Positions 1 through 8,689 of a stretch of 64,000 nt of DNA are shown here, piece after piece. Below the pieces are notes generated by a model. The model was not told the DNA's origin. It did not search any database and saw only the letters and a program-made list of their open reading frames with translations. Source of the stretch: Paraimprobicoccus trichonymphae (lineage in GTDB: Bacteria; Bacillota; Clostridia; Oscillospirales; Acutalibacteraceae); contig AP027925.1 in NCBI GenBank assembly GCA_036322875.1, positions 744,001 to 808,000 of the forward strand, given 5' to 3'. How positions within the stretch are numbered: position 1 is the stretch's first letter; the number at the start of each line of letters is the position of its first letter. The translations under genes were made by a program, and so were the position numbers.

Positions 1-939
1 AATAGCACTTACATAAGTTCCCATTCTTATAGATTTTAATAAACTTTTTTGGTTAGCATTTTCAGTAGTTTTCACAAAAAAAGTCCCAGCTAAAGAAACT
101 ACTATTCCACACGCTGCTAAAATTAATGGTATTGCTATTCCGTTAAATTTATAACCTGCTGCAACTCCTAAAGCACAGCTTGACAATAAAGAACTAACAT
201 AAGATTCATACAAATCTGCCCCCATTCCTGCTATATCTCCAACATTATCTCCAACATTATCAGCTATAACAGCGGGATTTCTAGGATCATCTTCAGGTAT
301 ATTTTTTTCAACCTTTCCAACTAAATCTGCGCCAACATCGGCGGCTTTTGTAAATATTCCCCCACCTACTCTTGCAAATAAAGACATGCAAGACACACCG
401 ATTCCAAATGTTATCATATTTGAAGTAATTTGTTGAAACATTATAGATTCGACTCTTATTGGTTCTATAGAAGTGTAATAGTGTTTTAAAAAGCAATACC
501 ATATAGTTACGTCTAACAAGCCTATACCGACCACCATAAAGCTCATCACAGAACCTGATGAAAAAGCAACTTTTAAAGCCTTGTTTAAACTACTTGTTGC
601 AGCAAAAGCTGTTCTCGAGTTTGCCATAGTAGCTGTTTTCATGCCTATATAACCAGATAGGGCAGTTAAAAAACCACCCGTTAAAAATGCAAAAGGCGTG
701 AATTTACCGACATAATCAAATCTTGACATTAACAATAAAGCCAAAAATACAAAACCAAAAAATATTGCTACGCCTTTGTATTGTCTCTTTAAATAGGCAT
801 TCGCACCTACTCTTATGGCATCAGAAATCTTTATCATTTTTTCGGTTCCTTGAGAACAAGACTTCACAGTGTAGAACTTGTAAGCAGCAAAACACAGTGA
901 AACAATAGCTATTAAAATAATAAAAGCTAAAATACCCAT
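1..939 (-). CDS. hppA: Membrane-bound proton/sodium-translocating pyrophosphatase (partial, N-terminal 313 residues)
   Basis: Membrane ion pump that couples hydrolysis of pyrophosphate to export of H+ or Na+. The gene runs off the left edge, so the C-terminal half is missing. The start MGILAFIILIAI is a membrane segment; GMKTATMAN follows, and then the family's catalytic signature GGGIFTKAADVGADLVGKVE with DDPRNPAVIADNVGDNVGD, which binds Mg-PPi. The ATG lies behind an AGGAAG Shine-Dalgarno site, 30 bases after rplQ on the same strand, so it is probably the last gene of the ribosomal operon. The residue that decides K+ dependence lies in the missing part, so the subtype cannot be called. Confidence 0.95.
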   Translation of the reverse strand, partial: MGILAFIILIAIVSLCFAAYKFYTVKSCSQGTEKMIKISDAIRVGANAYLKRQYKGVAIFFGFVFLALLLMSRFDYVGKFTPFAFLTGGFLTALSGYIGMKTATMANSRTAFAATSSLNKALKVAFSSGSVMSFMVVGIGLLDVTIWYCFLKHYYTSIEPIRVESIMFQQITSNMITFGIGVSCMSLFARVGGGIFTKAADVGADLVGKVEKNIPEDDPRNPAVIADNVGDNVGDIAGMGADLYESYVSSLLSSCALGVAAGYKFNGIAIPLILAACGIVVSLAGTFFVKTTENANQKSLLKSIRMGTYVSAI

Positions 940-969
940 AAATTAAAAACTCAACTTCCTTTTGTTTTT

Positions 970-1311
970 TTAAATTAATTCTATAATTGCCATTTCAGCG
1001 GCATCTCCACGTCTAGGACCTAACTTGTAAATTCTCGTATAGCCACCATTTTTTTCTGTATATTTTGGCGCTATAGTATCAAATAATTTTTTCACTACAG
1101 ATTCTTTAGTTATAAAAGAAAACGCCTTTCTTTTTTTGCTTAAATTGTTTTCTTTTGCTAAAGTTATAAATTTTTCTGTTAAATTTCGAACTTCTTTTGC
1201 TCTTGTTACAGTTGTTTCAATTTTTTCATTTTCTAATAAAAAAGTCACCAATGCTCTTAACATTGCAACCCTGTGTTCTGTAGCTCTGCCTAATTTTTTT
1301 CTATTAGCCAC
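970..1311 (-). CDS. rplQ: 50S ribosomal protein L17
   Basis: Large-subunit protein at the exit-tunnel region, 113 residues, normal for the family. MANRKKLGRATEHRVAMLRAL at the N-terminus and the GGYTRIYKLGPRRGDAAEMA motif near the C-terminus are diagnostic. A GTG three codons upstream (position 1320) is also in frame, but GGAGAGG sits 8 bases before the GTG at 1311, which is chosen. It follows rpoA, the standard end of this operon. Confidence 0.95.
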   Translation of the reverse strand: MANRKKLGRATEHRVAMLRALVTFLLENEKIETTVTRAKEVRNLTEKFITLAKENNLSKKRKAFSFITKESVVKKLFDTIAPKYTEKNGGYTRIYKLGPRRGDAAEMAIIELI

Positions 1312-1342
1312 AAAAAACACCTCTCCTTTCGGTTTAAGTTTC

Positions 1343-2368
1343 TTAATCTCTGTCTTCTAGATTAATTCTAGACTGTAAATCTATTCCGATATCTTGCAAT
1401 TTGCCTAAAATTTCATCTAAAGATTTTTTACCTAAATTTTTTACACTTTCTAACTCTTCCCTTGCTAAAACAGCTAAATCCTTAACAACATTAATATTCG
1501 CCCTTTTCAAACAGTTATAAGCTCTGACAGAAAAGTCTAAATTTTCTATAGGAGTGTCCTCAGATAAGTTTAATGCTTTTCTAGGTTTATTTTTATTAAT
1601 AATATTGCTTATAGTATTACTACTTTTAGATTTTTCAAATGTTACTTCTAATCCTTGAATTTCTTGAGATACATCAGGAATTTCTAAGAATAAATTAAGA
1701 TGCTCTGTTAATATTTTTGCTGACAAAGAAATAGCTTCATGAGCCGTAAGCACACCGTTTGTCCAAACTTCCAAAACTAATTTGTCATAATCCGTAAACT
1801 GACCTACACGAGTAGGCTCGATATAATAATTAACTTTAGTAACTGGTGTATAAATAGAATCTACCGGTATAGAACCCAAAGTTTTGGTTTTTACACTGTC
1901 TCTGTTTTTTTCCAAAGACACATAACCTCGACCATTTGAGAGCAATATTTCCATTTTTAAACTAGAATTTTTATTTAGACTAGCTATATGCATATCAAGA
2001 TTTAATATTTCTACTTCACTGTCGTGTATTATATCTTTTGCGGTTATTTCGCATTCCCCAGTTTTATCTATTCTAACTATTGTATCTTCTTCAGAGAATA
2101 ATAATTTAGATTTTAAATTTTTAATATTTAAAACAATTTCAGGCACATCTTCTTTGACTCCTGAAATCGTAGAAAATTCATGCATTACACCATCTATTTT
2201 TATAGATTTTGGAGCAGTACCAGGCAATGAAGACAATAAAACTCTTCTTAAACTGTTCCCTAATGTACTACCAAAACCCCTTTCTAATGGTCCTATAATA
2301 AATTTTCCATAATTTTTGTTTTCTGAAGTTTCTTCAGTTATAACAGAGGGTTTTTCTATTTCGATCAT
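1343..2368 (-). CDS. rpoA: DNA-directed RNA polymerase subunit alpha
   Basis: Assembly platform of RNA polymerase, 341 residues. The N-terminal dimerisation domain shows GPLERGFGSTLGNSLRRVLLSS at about residues 25-50. A linker near residue 240 is followed by the C-terminal DNA-binding domain, with NCLKRANINVVKDL and the helix-hairpin-helix VKNLGKKSLDEI. AAGGAG lies 7 bases before the ATG at 2368; an in-frame TTG at 2371 is less likely. Between rpsD and rplQ as usual. Confidence 0.97.
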   Translation of the reverse strand: MIEIEKPSVITEETSENKNYGKFIIGPLERGFGSTLGNSLRRVLLSSLPGTAPKSIKIDGVMHEFSTISGVKEDVPEIVLNIKNLKSKLLFSEEDTIVRIDKTGECEITAKDIIHDSEVEILNLDMHIASLNKNSSLKMEILLSNGRGYVSLEKNRDSVKTKTLGSIPVDSIYTPVTKVNYYIEPTRVGQFTDYDKLVLEVWTNGVLTAHEAISLSAKILTEHLNLFLEIPDVSQEIQGLEVTFEKSKSSNTISNIINKNKPRKALNLSEDTPIENLDFSVRAYNCLKRANINVVKDLAVLAREELESVKNLGKKSLDEILGKLQDIGIDLQSRINLEDRD

Positions 2369-2390
2369 CAAATACTCCTTAAATTATTTT

Positions 2391-3026
2391 TTACTTTGAA
2401 TACAATTCGATGATGAGAGTTTCTTCTACTTCCAAATCTATTTCTTCTCTTGAAGCTTTAGAAATTATCTTAGCCTCCAGAGTTTCCTTGGTTTTATCTA
2501 GCCATTTTGGGAAAGGTCTCGAATTACTTTTTTCTACTAAATCTTTAAATTTTTCAGTAGATTTAAGTTTTTCACTTACAGAAATAACATCATCTATTTT
2601 AGCCAAATAAGAAGGAATATCTACTTTCCGATTATTAACCAAAAAATGACCATGACGAACCAATTGCCTCGCTTCAGCTCGAGAACCGCCCCAACCTAAC
2701 CTGTAAATTACATTGTCCAATCTAGATTCCAAAATAGAAAGTAAATTTTCGCCTGCTTTTCCTTCTTTAATTTTTTCTGCTAATTCGTAATAGTGCCTAA
2801 ATTGTTTTTCAAATACCCCGTAATATCTCTTAGTTCTTTGTTTTGCACGCAATTGCAAACCATACTCCGAATTTTTTTTACGTACTTGTGATTTTCCATG
2901 TTGACCTGGGACATAAGATTTTCTAGAAATACCACATTTAGGTGAATAACACCTTTCTGATTTTAAAAACAATTTTTGTCCTTCTCTTCTACACAATTTA
3001 CAAACAGCTTCTGTGTATCTTGCCAT
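2391..3026 (-). CDS. rpsD: 30S ribosomal protein S4 (zinc-binding form)
   Basis: Primary 16S rRNA binder that nucleates assembly of the 30S body; 211 residues. The N-terminal zinc-binding cysteines are present (CKLCRREG at 10-17 and CYSPKCGIS), so this is the C+ type. The S4 RNA-binding domain contains RLDNVIYRLGWGGSRAEARQ and LVRHGHFLVN. The GGAGGTG box is about 13 bases from the ATG, longer than in neighbouring genes. The gene lies between rpsK and rpoA. Confidence 0.97.
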   Translation of the reverse strand: MARYTEAVCKLCRREGQKLFLKSERCYSPKCGISRKSYVPGQHGKSQVRKKNSEYGLQLRAKQRTKRYYGVFEKQFRHYYELAEKIKEGKAGENLLSILESRLDNVIYRLGWGGSRAEARQLVRHGHFLVNNRKVDIPSYLAKIDDVISVSEKLKSTEKFKDLVEKSNSRPFPKWLDKTKETLEAKIISKASREEIDLEVEETLIIELYSK

Positions 3027-3064
3027 ATATTTAAAATAACACCTCCTAAAAATTTAAAATGAAA

Positions 3065-3460
3065 CTAAACACGTCGTCTCTTTGGTGCACGACAACCATT
3101 GTGTGGAACTGGTGTAACATCTCTTATAGCCTGTATTTCCAGTCCCGCAGCTTGCAAAGCTCTAATAGCCGCTTCTCTACCTGAACCAGGACCTTTTACT
3201 TCTATATTTACTATTTTCAATCCGTGTTCCATAGCTTTTCTAGCCACTGACTCTGCTGTAACTTGGGCAGCAAACGGCGTGGATTTTCTTGAACCTTTAA
3301 AACCAAAGCCCCCTGCACTTGCCCAAGAAATCGCATTACCTTGAACATCGCTAATAGTAACTATAGTGTTGTTAAAAGTCGATTTTATATGAGCAACACC
3401 TCGTTCAATATTTTTATTTTCTTTTTTTTTGCGTACCGCATTTTTTTTCGCAATCGTCAA
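3065..3460 (-). CDS. rpsK: 30S ribosomal protein S11
   Basis: Small-subunit platform protein, 131 residues. Recognisable by GVAHIKSTFNNTIVTISD, GSRKSTPFAAQ and the C-terminal DVTPVPHNGCRAPKRRRV. Initiation is from TTG with AGGAGG 9 bases upstream; no ATG fits. Part of the rpsM-rpsK-rpsD-rpoA-rplQ block, with 14 bases separating it from rpsM. Confidence 0.97.
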   Translation of the reverse strand: MTIAKKNAVRKKKENKNIERGVAHIKSTFNNTIVTISDVQGNAISWASAGGFGFKGSRKSTPFAAQVTAESVARKAMEHGLKIVNIEVKGPGSGREAAIRALQAAGLEIQAIRDVTPVPHNGCRAPKRRRV

Positions 3461-3474
3461 ATTTACATACCTCC

Positions 3475-3858
3475 TTATTTCTTTAAAGTCGCTTTTTTCT
3501 TGTTTGCTACAGTTTTTCTAGGACCTTTTCTGGTGCGAGCATTAGTCTTAGAGCTTTGCCCTCTAACAGGCAAACCAACTTTGTGTCTGTTTCCTCTGTA
3601 ACAATTTATTTCCATAAGTCTTTTAATATCAAAAGTTATATCTCTACGCAAATCTCCCTCAACTTTACAATTTTTTTCTATATATATTTTCAATTTAGAA
3701 ATATCTTCCTCGGGTAAATCTTTAACTCTAATGTCTGGGTTAATTTCTGTTGCCTTTATAATTTTTGTAGACATACTACGTCCTATGCCGAATATATAAG
3801 TGAGACCGATTTCAATTCTCTTGTCTTTCGGCAAATCAACACCTGCTATACGTGCCAT
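3475..3858 (-). CDS. rpsM: 30S ribosomal protein S13
   Basis: Head protein of the small subunit that contacts the P-site tRNA and the B1 intersubunit bridges; 127 residues. MARIAGVDLPKDKRIEIGLT, the helix-turn-helix-like YIFGIGRSMS and the basic tail RGQSSKTNARTRKGPRKT are typical. GGAGGTG precedes the ATG by about 10 bases. It follows rpmJ directly. Confidence 0.97.
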   Translation of the reverse strand: MARIAGVDLPKDKRIEIGLTYIFGIGRSMSTKIIKATEINPDIRVKDLPEEDISKLKIYIEKNCKVEGDLRRDITFDIKRLMEINCYRGNRHKVGLPVRGQSSKTNARTRKGPRKTVANKKKATLKK

Positions 3859-3882
3859 ACTTACTTAATCACCTCCCAAAAA

Positions 3883-3996
3883 TCAACCCTGACGTTGTTT
3901 GTGTTTAGGATTTTCACAAATCACTCTTAAGCTTCTTTTTCTAGTTATAATTTTACATTTATCACAAATTTTTTTTACAGATGACCTTACTTTCAT
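3883..3996 (-). CDS. rpmJ: 50S ribosomal protein L36
   Basis: A 37-residue protein starting MKVRSSVKKICDKCKIITRK and ending NPKHKQRQG, with the C-x2-C...C-x4-H zinc-binding pattern of the zinc form of L36. GGAAGG lies 8 bases upstream of the ATG. The gene sits between infA and rpsM, its normal place in this operon. The start, length and cysteine spacing leave little doubt. Confidence 0.95.
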   Translation of the reverse strand: MKVRSSVKKICDKCKIITRKRSLRVICENPKHKQRQG

Positions 3997-4136
3997 AAAT
4001 TAAACCTTCCCTATTTTGTATATAATAATATATCTACAAATAAAATTCAAATAATATATTAAAAAAACAATTTAAAACATGATATTTAGTTGATGTGAAA
4101 TATAATATTTAAATATTCATATTTGTATACTTCGTT

Positions 4137-4703
4137 CTAATTATTGTTAGAACCAGCATTTGTGTTGACGGTTTTATTATTTGCTTCAAAATTTCTATTA
4201 TTATCTTTATTTTTTGAACGCCAAATAATTCTCCCGTGAGCCAGATCGTACAATGACATTACCACTTTTACCATATCTCCTCGTAAAATTTTAATAAAAT
4301 TCATTCTTAACTTACCAGATATATAAGCTGTAATTATCTTTCCGTTTTGTAATTTTACCTTAAATGTAGTATTTGGTAGTACCTCTACAACTTCGCCGTC
4401 AACTTCAATTTCATTTGAATCTTCTTTTGACATCACCTCACACTCCTTATGATTTGCAAATTTTTTTAGAGACTTTCTTATGTCCTTATTACATTTTAAA
4501 ACGCTTTCATCCAAAAAAGAATTAGTCAATTTCAAATGTAAAAATTTCTTTTTTTTCGGTTTCCCTAAGGGTCTATATTTACCATCACATATTATAGCAT
4601 ATTTTTCATCGAAATCTAAAATTACGTGAAAATTATTTTTATCCCGACCAGCTTTAGAAATTACAACTGAACCTTTTTTTATTTCCAAATCTAAATTCTC
4701 CAC
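4137..4703 (-). CDS. infA: KOW-domain RNA-binding protein fused in frame to translation initiation factor IF-1
   Basis: One open frame of 188 residues carries two proteins that are normally adjacent genes in Clostridia. Residues 1-90 match the L14e-like KOW RNA-binding protein usually found between map and infA (GSVVISKAGRDKNNFHVI, LGKPKKKKFLHL). Residues 91-162 are IF-1 (GEVVEVLPNTTFKVKLQNG, ISGKLRMNFIKILRGD, GRIIWRSK), which binds the 30S A-site during initiation. About 24 extra Asn-rich residues follow the normal IF-1 end. No stop codon separates the two parts, but Met91 has its own strong ribosome binding site, so free IF-1 (4137-4433) is probably made as well. Confidence 0.85.
   Translation of the reverse strand: MENLDLEIKKGSVVISKAGRDKNNFHVILDFDEKYAIICDGKYRPLGKPKKKKFLHLKLTNSFLDESVLKCNKDIRKSLKKFANHKECEVMSKEDSNEIEVDGEVVEVLPNTTFKVKLQNGKIITAYISGKLRMNFIKILRGDMVKVVMSLYDLAHGRIIWRSKNKDNNRNFEANNKTVNTNAGSNNN
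4431..4448 (-). promoter_or_regulatory. Internal ribosome binding site and start of IF-1
   Basis: Inside the KOW/IF-1 frame, AAGGAG (4448-4443) lies 9 bases before an ATG (4433-4431) that matches the normal IF-1 N-terminus (MSKED). A second GAGGTG touches the same ATG. This is as good as the Shine-Dalgarno sites of neighbouring genes and suggests independent initiation of IF-1. Confidence 0.7.
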
Positions 4704-4715
4704 AAAATTTATAAC

Positions 4716-5468
4716 TTATTCTGCATTAGTCAATATAATTGGGCCATCGTCAGTAATTGCAATTGTATGCTCAAAATGCGCCGATAATTTGCCATCTGCA
4801 GTTACTGTAGTCCAATTGTCAGACAAAACTCTTACTTCATGTGTTCCTATGTTAACCATTGGCTCAATAGCTATAACCATACCTTTACATAATTTAGCCC
4901 CCTTATGAGGCTCTCCAAAATTTGGAACGCTTGGATCTTCATGCAAACCCGTACCTATGCCATGTCCAACATATTTTCTTACCAAAGAATAACCTCTTTC
5001 TTCAGCATATTTTTGAATAGTATGACTTATATCACCGATTTTATTATCAACAACAGCAACTTCTATACCCTTTGCCAAACTTTCTTTGGTAGTATTAATC
5101 AATCTTTGTGCAGTTTCGCTAATCTCTCCACAAGCAAAAGTGTAAGCATTATCTCCGTGAAAACCTTCAAAATAAGCTCCTATATCTATGCTAACAATAT
5201 CACCTTTTTTTACAATAATATCTTTGCTTGGAACTCCATGAACAACAACATTATTAATAGAAATGCAAGTACTCGCGGGATACTCTTTGTGGTTTAAAAA
5301 AGAAGGTACGGCATCCTGTGATTCTATATACTCTTGAGCTATCGAGTCTATTTCCCAAGTACTGATTCCAGGTTTAACAGATTCTCCAGCCAATTTTAAA
5401 GCCCTTGCTGAAATTCTTCCAGCTTCTATCATTATTGAAATTTCTCTTTCTGTTTTCAAAATTATCAT
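4716..5468 (-). CDS. map: Type I methionine aminopeptidase
   Basis: Removes the initiator methionine from nascent proteins; 250 residues. The two-metal ligands are in place: D95 and D106, H169 (in GHGIG), E202 (AIEPM) and E233 (FEHT), with H77 in VVHG. This is the short type I form without an N-terminal zinc finger. The ATG overlaps the adk stop codon (ATGA), indicating translational coupling. The KOW/infA gene follows after 12 bases. Confidence 0.96.
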   Translation of the reverse strand: MIILKTEREISIMIEAGRISARALKLAGESVKPGISTWEIDSIAQEYIESQDAVPSFLNHKEYPASTCISINNVVVHGVPSKDIIVKKGDIVSIDIGAYFEGFHGDNAYTFACGEISETAQRLINTTKESLAKGIEVAVVDNKIGDISHTIQKYAEERGYSLVRKYVGHGIGTGLHEDPSVPNFGEPHKGAKLCKGMVIAIEPMVNIGTHEVRVLSDNWTTVTADGKLSAHFEHTIAITDDGPIILTNAE

Positions 5469-6100
5469 TTTAAAATTTCCTTAATTATATTTTTTGATGA
5501 TTCCTCAAACGGCCGCTCACCGTCTATATTAGACAAGATATTCAATTTTTTGTAGTAATTTACTAAAGGTTCAGTTTGATCATAATAAATTTTCAATCTC
5601 TCTTTGACAGTTTCTAATTTATCATCAAATCTTTGAATCAAATTTCCATTACATCTATCGCAAACATCTTGTTTGTTTGGAGACATTTCTGTGTAAATAT
5701 TATAAGTAGAGCCGCATTTTTCACAAATTCGGCGACCAGACATTCTTTTATATATCAAATTATCAGACGCATGAATATTAATAACCTTATCTATTTCAAC
5801 ATTATTTTTATTTAAAGCTTCAACTTGCGCCAAAGTTCTAGGAAAACCATCTAGTATAAAACCGGTTTCACAATCTCTTTTGCCTATACGTTCTTTTACC
5901 ATATTAATAACTATATCATCTGATAAAAGCTGACCTTTGTCTATATAACTTTTAGCTTCCTTGCCTATATCAGAACCATTTTTTATAAATTCTCTAATAA
6001 TATTTCCAGTTGATATAATAGGAATTTTTAGTTTTTCAGACACTACTTCAGCTTGTGTACCTTTACCAGCGCCTGGCGGACCAAGAAGTATTATATTCAA
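5465..6100 (-). CDS. adk: Adenylate kinase
   Basis: Interconverts ATP + AMP and 2 ADP. The start is taken as TTG at 6100, which gives MNIILLGPPGAGKGTQ; AAGGAGG lies 9 bases upstream. The in-frame GTG (6121) and ATG (6109) lie at or inside this Shine-Dalgarno site and would add unusual residues. The P-loop is GPPGAGKG, the AMP/lid motif is DGFPRT, and the lid carries a four-cysteine zinc site (CEKCGS and CDRC), as in Gram-positive adenylate kinases. The gene is 3' of secY and overlaps map. Confidence 0.95.
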   Translation of the reverse strand: MNIILLGPPGAGKGTQAEVVSEKLKIPIISTGNIIREFIKNGSDIGKEAKSYIDKGQLLSDDIVINMVKERIGKRDCETGFILDGFPRTLAQVEALNKNNVEIDKVINIHASDNLIYKRMSGRRICEKCGSTYNIYTEMSPNKQDVCDRCNGNLIQRFDDKLETVKERLKIYYDQTEPLVNYYKKLNILSNIDGERPFEESSKNIIKEILK

Positions 6101-6173
6101 AAAAATCATCCTCCTTCTCACATATATTATTATAATTATTAATAAATGTCAATCTTTACTCATTTAAAAAAAT

Positions 6174-7499
6174 TTAATCTAAAAAACCTTTATATTTTCT
6201 CATCATCATTTGAGATTCCAATTGTTTTATCGTTTCTAGTGCGACACCCACTAAAATAACTATTGAAGTACCACTTAAACTTAGACTGCTCATTCCTGTT
6301 AAAAATCCAAAAACAATGGGAAAAATTGCTATAAAAGCTAAAAATATAGCACCTAAAAATGTTATTTTCGACAAAATTTTATCAAAAAATTCCATAGTAG
6401 GTTTCCCAGGCCTTATGCCTGGAATTACACCATTACTTTGTCTTAAATTGTTTGCCATTTCTAATGGTTCAAAAGATATTGATACATAAAAATATGAAAA
6501 CATTATAATCAAAAAGAAATAAATCACAGCATATAACCAACCATTTATAGATAAGGCCTCTAAAACTTTTTTAAAAAAACCAGTAGGTTTGGTGAAAAGA
6601 CTAATCAAAGTTGGCATAGACAAAATAGAACTTGCAAAAATAACTGGCATAATACCGGCCAAACCAACTTTTAATGGTATATGACTAATTTGGCCAGCAT
6701 ATAATCTTCTTCCAGCAGTTCTTTGAGCATATTGAACCGGAATTCTTCTTTCAGCATCGTTAATGAAAACTATAATCCACATCATACCCAAAAGAATTAT
6801 TAAAAAAATTGGAACATAAACAAAATATCTCCAATTTTCTCCTGGATTCATGGCGGCAAACATAATAAAAGTAGAAAGTTTCGTAAATATAGCAGGCAAT
6901 CTCGACACTATGCCAGCAAACAACAATATAGAAACACCATTACCAATTCCTTTTTCGTTTATTCTCTCACCTAGCCACATTATAAGCGCCGTACCAGCAG
7001 TAAAAATCAAAACAATTATTATAAAAACAAAAGTACCAGAAGCTCCTTGAGTATATTTAATTACAGATTGTCCTTCAAAACTGCTGTTTTTTAATTGTAA
7101 ATAATAACCGGCTCCTTGCATTAATCCTAATGCTATAGTGACATATCTAGTTATAGTATTAATTTTTTTTTGACCTTCAGAACCTTCTTTTTGCAAATTT
7201 TCCAAAACCGGCAAAGCTATGCCCATCAATTGCATTATAATCGATGAATTAACATAAGGTGTAATTGACATTGCAAATAAAGTCGCTTGTGCAAAAGCCC
7301 CCCCTGAAAGAGTATCTAAATATGCTAGTAAAGCGCCTCCTTCAGCAGAATTACCCATTAATCCTCTTAATGCTTCAACATTTAAAAAAGGAACCGGAAT
7401 CATAGAACCAATTCTAAATACTATTATGATCATAACGGTATATAAAATTCTTTTTCTTAAGTCAATAATTTTCCACGCATTTATTAAAGTTTTAATCAA
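6174..7499 (-). CDS. secY: Protein translocase subunit SecY
   Basis: Central pore of the Sec translocon, 441 residues with ten predicted membrane helices. Recognisable by RILYTVMIIIVFRIGSMIPVP at the start, the plug region GGAFAQATLFAMSITPYVNSS, RRIPVQYA and the C-terminal QLESQMMMRKYKGFL. TTG start behind GAGGT; the rplO stop is only 1-3 bases upstream, so the two genes are coupled. Confidence 0.97.
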   Translation of the reverse strand: MIKTLINAWKIIDLRKRILYTVMIIIVFRIGSMIPVPFLNVEALRGLMGNSAEGGALLAYLDTLSGGAFAQATLFAMSITPYVNSSIIMQLMGIALPVLENLQKEGSEGQKKINTITRYVTIALGLMQGAGYYLQLKNSSFEGQSVIKYTQGASGTFVFIIIVLIFTAGTALIMWLGERINEKGIGNGVSILLFAGIVSRLPAIFTKLSTFIMFAAMNPGENWRYFVYVPIFLIILLGMMWIIVFINDAERRIPVQYAQRTAGRRLYAGQISHIPLKVGLAGIMPVIFASSILSMPTLISLFTKPTGFFKKVLEALSINGWLYAVIYFFLIIMFSYFYVSISFEPLEMANNLRQSNGVIPGIRPGKPTMEFFDKILSKITFLGAIFLAFIAIFPIVFGFLTGMSSLSLSGTSIVILVGVALETIKQLESQMMMRKYKGFLD

Positions 7500-7500
7500 T

Positions 7501-7944
7501 TTATATTACCTCAACTTTCCCACCGGCATTTTGAACTTTTTCTTTAGCGCTTTCGGAAAATTTATGAGCTTTTATCGTCAATTTTTTATTAATTTTACCA
7601 TTTCCGATAATTTTTATTTTATTAAATCTTTTTTTTATAATTTTCTTAGACTTTAAATCTTCTGGGCTAACCACAGAATCTTCCTCAAAAATGTTTAATT
7701 TTTCTATATTTATAGCTAAAACTTTTTTAGCAAAAATATTATTAAACCCTCTTTTAGGAATTCTTCTTTGCAAAGGAGTTTGACCACCTTCAAAACCTCT
7801 TTTTCTGCTGTAACCTGAACGAGCTTTTTGTCCTTTTTGCCCTCTACCTGAAGTTTTTCCATGTCCTGAACCATGCCCACGACCGATCCTCTTTCTTTTT
7901 TTTCTGACAAAATTTTTAGGTCCAGTTATATTACATAATTCCAC
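7501..7944 (-). CDS. rplO: 50S ribosomal protein L15
   Basis: Late-assembly large-subunit protein, 147 residues. The N-terminal Gly/Arg-rich extension (RKRIGRGHGSGHGKTSGRGQ and KGQKARSG) and FEGGQTPLQRRIPKRGF are diagnostic. GTG start with GAGGTG 6 bases upstream. It lies between rpmD and secY, as in other bacteria. Confidence 0.96.
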   Translation of the reverse strand: MELCNITGPKNFVRKKRKRIGRGHGSGHGKTSGRGQKGQKARSGYSRKRGFEGGQTPLQRRIPKRGFNNIFAKKVLAINIEKLNIFEEDSVVSPEDLKSKKIIKKRFNKIKIIGNGKINKKLTIKAHKFSESAKEKVQNAGGKVEVI

Positions 7945-7961
7945 TATCTACACCTCTTTTT

Positions 7962-8141
7962 TTAATTTTCTAAAATCTCTAATAAATGATTTATTTTAAA
8001 AATTTTACCTCTAGTTTGCGGATTATCAGGGTGAATTTTTGTATTATTTACTTTTTTCAAGCCGAGAGAATTCGCTACCAAAACTTGTTTTTTCTTTTTG
8101 TTATTCAAGCTTTTTATTAATTTAATTTTTAAATTTTTCAT
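7962..8141 (-). CDS. rpmD: 50S ribosomal protein L30
   Basis: Small large-subunit protein, 59 residues from the ATG at 8141, with AAAGGAG 8 bases upstream; an in-frame GTG at 8150 overlaps that Shine-Dalgarno site and is rejected. The L30 pattern is visible: KIKLIKSLNNKKKKQ, then LGLKKVNNTKIHPDNPQTRG and KINHLLEI. It lies in its standard place between rpsE and rplO. Confidence 0.92.
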   Translation of the reverse strand: MKNLKIKLIKSLNNKKKKQVLVANSLGLKKVNNTKIHPDNPQTRGKIFKINHLLEILEN

Positions 8142-8154
8142 AAAACTCACTCCT

Positions 8155-8655
8155 TTAATTTAAAATTTCTTTTATAGTTTTTTCTCGCCCATCTGCTACT
8201 TGTTTAAGAGTTCTTAAAGATTTAAGACCTTCAAAAGTAGCTCTTACGACATTAAACGGATTATTTGATCTTAAAGATTTAGTCCTTATATCTTTTATTC
8301 CAGCGGATTCAATAACAGCACGAGCAGAGCCTCCAGCTATAACACCAGTTCCTTCGGGCGCTGGTTTCATGAGCACTCTGGAAGCACCAAATATTCCGAT
8401 GATTTCGTGTGGTATAGTTGTTTTTTTCAAAGAAATTTTTATTAAATTTTTCTTAGCATCTTCTATACTTTTTCTTATAGCATCGGGAACTTCCCCGGAT
8501 TTTCCTGTTCCAAAACCAATCGTTCCATTCCCATCTCCAACAACTACTAAAGCTGAAAACTTAAAATTTCTACCGCCTTTTACTGTTTTTGAAACTCTGT
8601 TCACGGATACCAATTTTTCTTTTAAATTTAAAGTCTCTGCATCTATTCTACGCAA
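8155..8655 (-). CDS. rpsE: 30S ribosomal protein S5
   Basis: Accuracy-determining protein of the 30S decoding region. The start is assigned to TTG at 8655, with AGGAGG 9 bases upstream, giving MRRIDAETLNLKEKLVSVNR. An in-frame ATG at 8685 lacks a Shine-Dalgarno site and would encode a stretch that is the ribosome binding site itself. The double-stranded-RNA-binding fold shows VKGGRNFKFSALVVVGDGNG, followed by GTGVIAGGSARAVIESAGI. 166 residues, normal length. Confidence 0.95.
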   Translation of the reverse strand: MRRIDAETLNLKEKLVSVNRVSKTVKGGRNFKFSALVVVGDGNGTIGFGTGKSGEVPDAIRKSIEDAKKNLIKISLKKTTIPHEIIGIFGASRVLMKPAPEGTGVIAGGSARAVIESAGIKDIRTKSLRSNNPFNVVRATFEGLKSLRTLKQVADGREKTIKEILN

Positions 8656-8689
8656 AAATGATCTCCTCCTTTTTCTAATGTACATTAAA

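Noticed and set aside
36..939. Calling hppA as H+ or Na+, K+-dependent or independent
   Set aside because: The deciding residues lie in the part beyond the window edge.
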